Below are positions 36,519 through 37,402 of a DNA stretch of 37,402 nucleotides, piece after piece. A program made the position numbers and the translations under genes. The DNA comes from CAZEDL01 sp964585245 (lineage in GTDB: Bacteria > Patescibacteriota > Patescibacteriia > Magasanikbacterales > GWA2-37-8), in NCBI GenBank assembly GCA_964585245.1, contig CAZPCV010000008.1, positions 1 through 37,402 on the forward strand, written 5' to 3'. Every line of letters starts with the position of its first letter. Position 1 is the first letter of the stretch. The notes under the pieces were generated by a model that did no database searches, had not been told where the DNA came from, and saw only the letters and a program-made list of their open reading frames with translations.

Positions 36519-37402
36519 TTACTGATATACTTTTTGTAGCGCTGCGATATGTTTGTCCCACGAAAAATTCGCCTGCATTTTTTTTCTGCCCGCTTCACCT
36601 AATTTAAGTCGATCGGCCGAGGAACATGTTAACGCTTCGGTTAATTTTGCCTGTAAATCGTCTTGATCTCCCGCTTTAAAAAGCCAACCATCAATCCCCG
36701 GTGCCACGCGGCTTTTTAAAGCCGGGGTATCGCTCGCTATTACCGGGCAACCCGCACACAACGCTTCGCTGAGGACCAAAGAAAATGATTCAGTTTTATC
36801 ACTCGGTACTACTACACAGGTAGCTGCATTATAATAGCGATTTAAAATTTGCTCGTCATTACAAGGTCCAACAAAAACAACTTTATTTTCTATATGCATG
36901 TCTATAGCCAGCTTGCGATATTCTGATTCCTCATATCCCCCACCCACGACGACTAATTGCGCATCCGGAAAACGGACCGACAGACTGGCAAAAGCCCTAA
37001 TGAGCAGATCCAACCGTTTGCAGGCCAGCAAATTACCAACAAATAAAATATTTTTTTTGTCTTTTAATCCCGAAAAGCGAGACGCTTGCCAATCTACCGG
37101 AGCTGGATAAAACACTGTATCATTTACCCCGCTCTCTATGACGCGGACTTTTTCCGGATTGACTATTGAGTGGGCTTTAGTAAATTTAAAATGCTCAGAA
37201 TTCACCGCAATTACGGCCGTAGCACCCCCCAGAATAAACCGGGTCCACACCAAGTCATACAGCGTCTGTACAATTTTTTTAAAAACACCAGCCGGAGCCG
37301 CTTCCATATGCATAGTCACGACCAGCGGCTTGTGCCACACGCGCGCCGCGAGCGCTACCCATTCGGCGCCGCCATAAAAAGGATAATGCAGGTGAATACG
37401 AT
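36519..37402 (-). CDS. Glycosyltransferase family 4 (partial, 5' end outside window)
   Basis: At least 294 residues; the frame runs open to the window edge. The first visible residues read RIHLHYPFYGGAEWVALAAR and lead into KPLVVTMHMEAAP, so the true start lies beyond 37402. GT-B fold, GT4 family: VIESGVNDTVFYPAP, ILFVGNLLACKRLDLLIRAF, and the EX7E-type KTESFSLVLSEALCAGCPVI with nucleotide-sugar contacts. The C-terminus is complete (SWDKHIAALQKVYQ). It transfers a sugar to a lipid-linked or surface glycan; donor and acceptor are unknown. The methyltransferase follows at 24 nt. Confidence 0.92.
   Translation of the reverse strand, partial: RIHLHYPFYGGAEWVALAARVWHKPLVVTMHMEAAPAGVFKKIVQTLYDLVWTRFILGGATAVIAVNSEHFKFTKAHSIVNPEKVRVIESGVNDTVFYPAPVDWQASRFSGLKDKKNILFVGNLLACKRLDLLIRAFASLSVRFPDAQLVVVGGGYEESEYRKLAIDMHIENKVVFVGPCNDEQILNRYYNAATCVVVPSDKTESFSLVLSEALCAGCPVIASDTPALKSRVAPGIDGWLFKAGDQDDLQAKLTEALTCSSADRLKLGEAGRKKMQANFSWDKHIAALQKVYQ

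Noticed and set aside
1..37402. CRISPR array, insertion sequence, integrase or phage genes
   Set aside because: No regularly spaced repeats, transposase or integrase motifs were found on either strand.

Overview
The window looks like a chromosomal segment of a Patescibacteria (CPR) type bacterium. The genome is compact and mostly AT-rich, gaps between genes are short, and many proteins are small. Several conserved hypotheticals resemble families I associate with that radiation. The code is standard: TGA ends genes such as the VOC fragment at 23682. This placement is inference from gene content; no rRNA or ribosomal-protein marker is present. Promoters are very readable, with many -35/-10 pairs 16-18 nt apart. 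Shine-Dalgarno sequences are almost absent, and some transcripts appear nearly leaderless.

Layout. 85-5362 (minus strand): a zinc-ribbon gene with its own promoter and long leader; a probable six-gene operon (6-phosphogluconolactonase, tRNA-dihydrouridine synthase, two small coiled-coil proteins, a HAD phosphatase, a membrane-anchored cupredoxin-like protein); then a eukaryote-type (GSII) glutamine synthetase behind a possible attenuator. 5566-10024 (plus): a fused glucose-6-phosphate dehydrogenase/6-phosphogluconate dehydrogenase followed by transketolase, so the whole oxidative pentose phosphate branch lies here with the lactonase, plus a 37-residue basic peptide. 10099-12443 (minus): nitroreductase and ribA-ribD. 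12486-13086: a strongly expressed small secreted protein built from YxRT units. 13103-15086 (minus): thiE and an MFS exporter. 15242-16391: tRNA-Asn and three small genes.

16551-19921 holds two convergent cation/proton antiporters. nhaD is strikingly GC-rich, has the one textbook ribosome binding site, and is followed by a 22-bp hairpin; it looks like a recent arrival. 20008-24581 contains small membrane and HAD proteins, a VOC gene, and the remains of two further VOC genes flanking mntP and a D-lactate-type dehydrogenase, then glutaredoxin and a DUF1360 protein. 24671-27879 is a probable operon: SIMPL protein, glutathione S-transferase, queC, and an unknown protein.

27963-32456: greA, dedA, an acyltransferase, a DEAD-box helicase with a structured leader, and an XRE regulator overlapping a small membrane protein. 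32461-37402 (minus) is a cell-surface region: an 899-residue secreted protein with seven cysteine-paired Fn3-like repeats, a small membrane-anchored helical protein, a methyltransferase, and a glycosyltransferase cut by the window edge.

Together the genes suggest a small cell with sugar oxidation for NADPH and pentoses, thiol/oxidative-stress defence, and monovalent-cation and manganese export. Its riboflavin, thiamine and queuosine pathways are only partly represented here. No CRISPR array, insertion sequence or integrase was seen.
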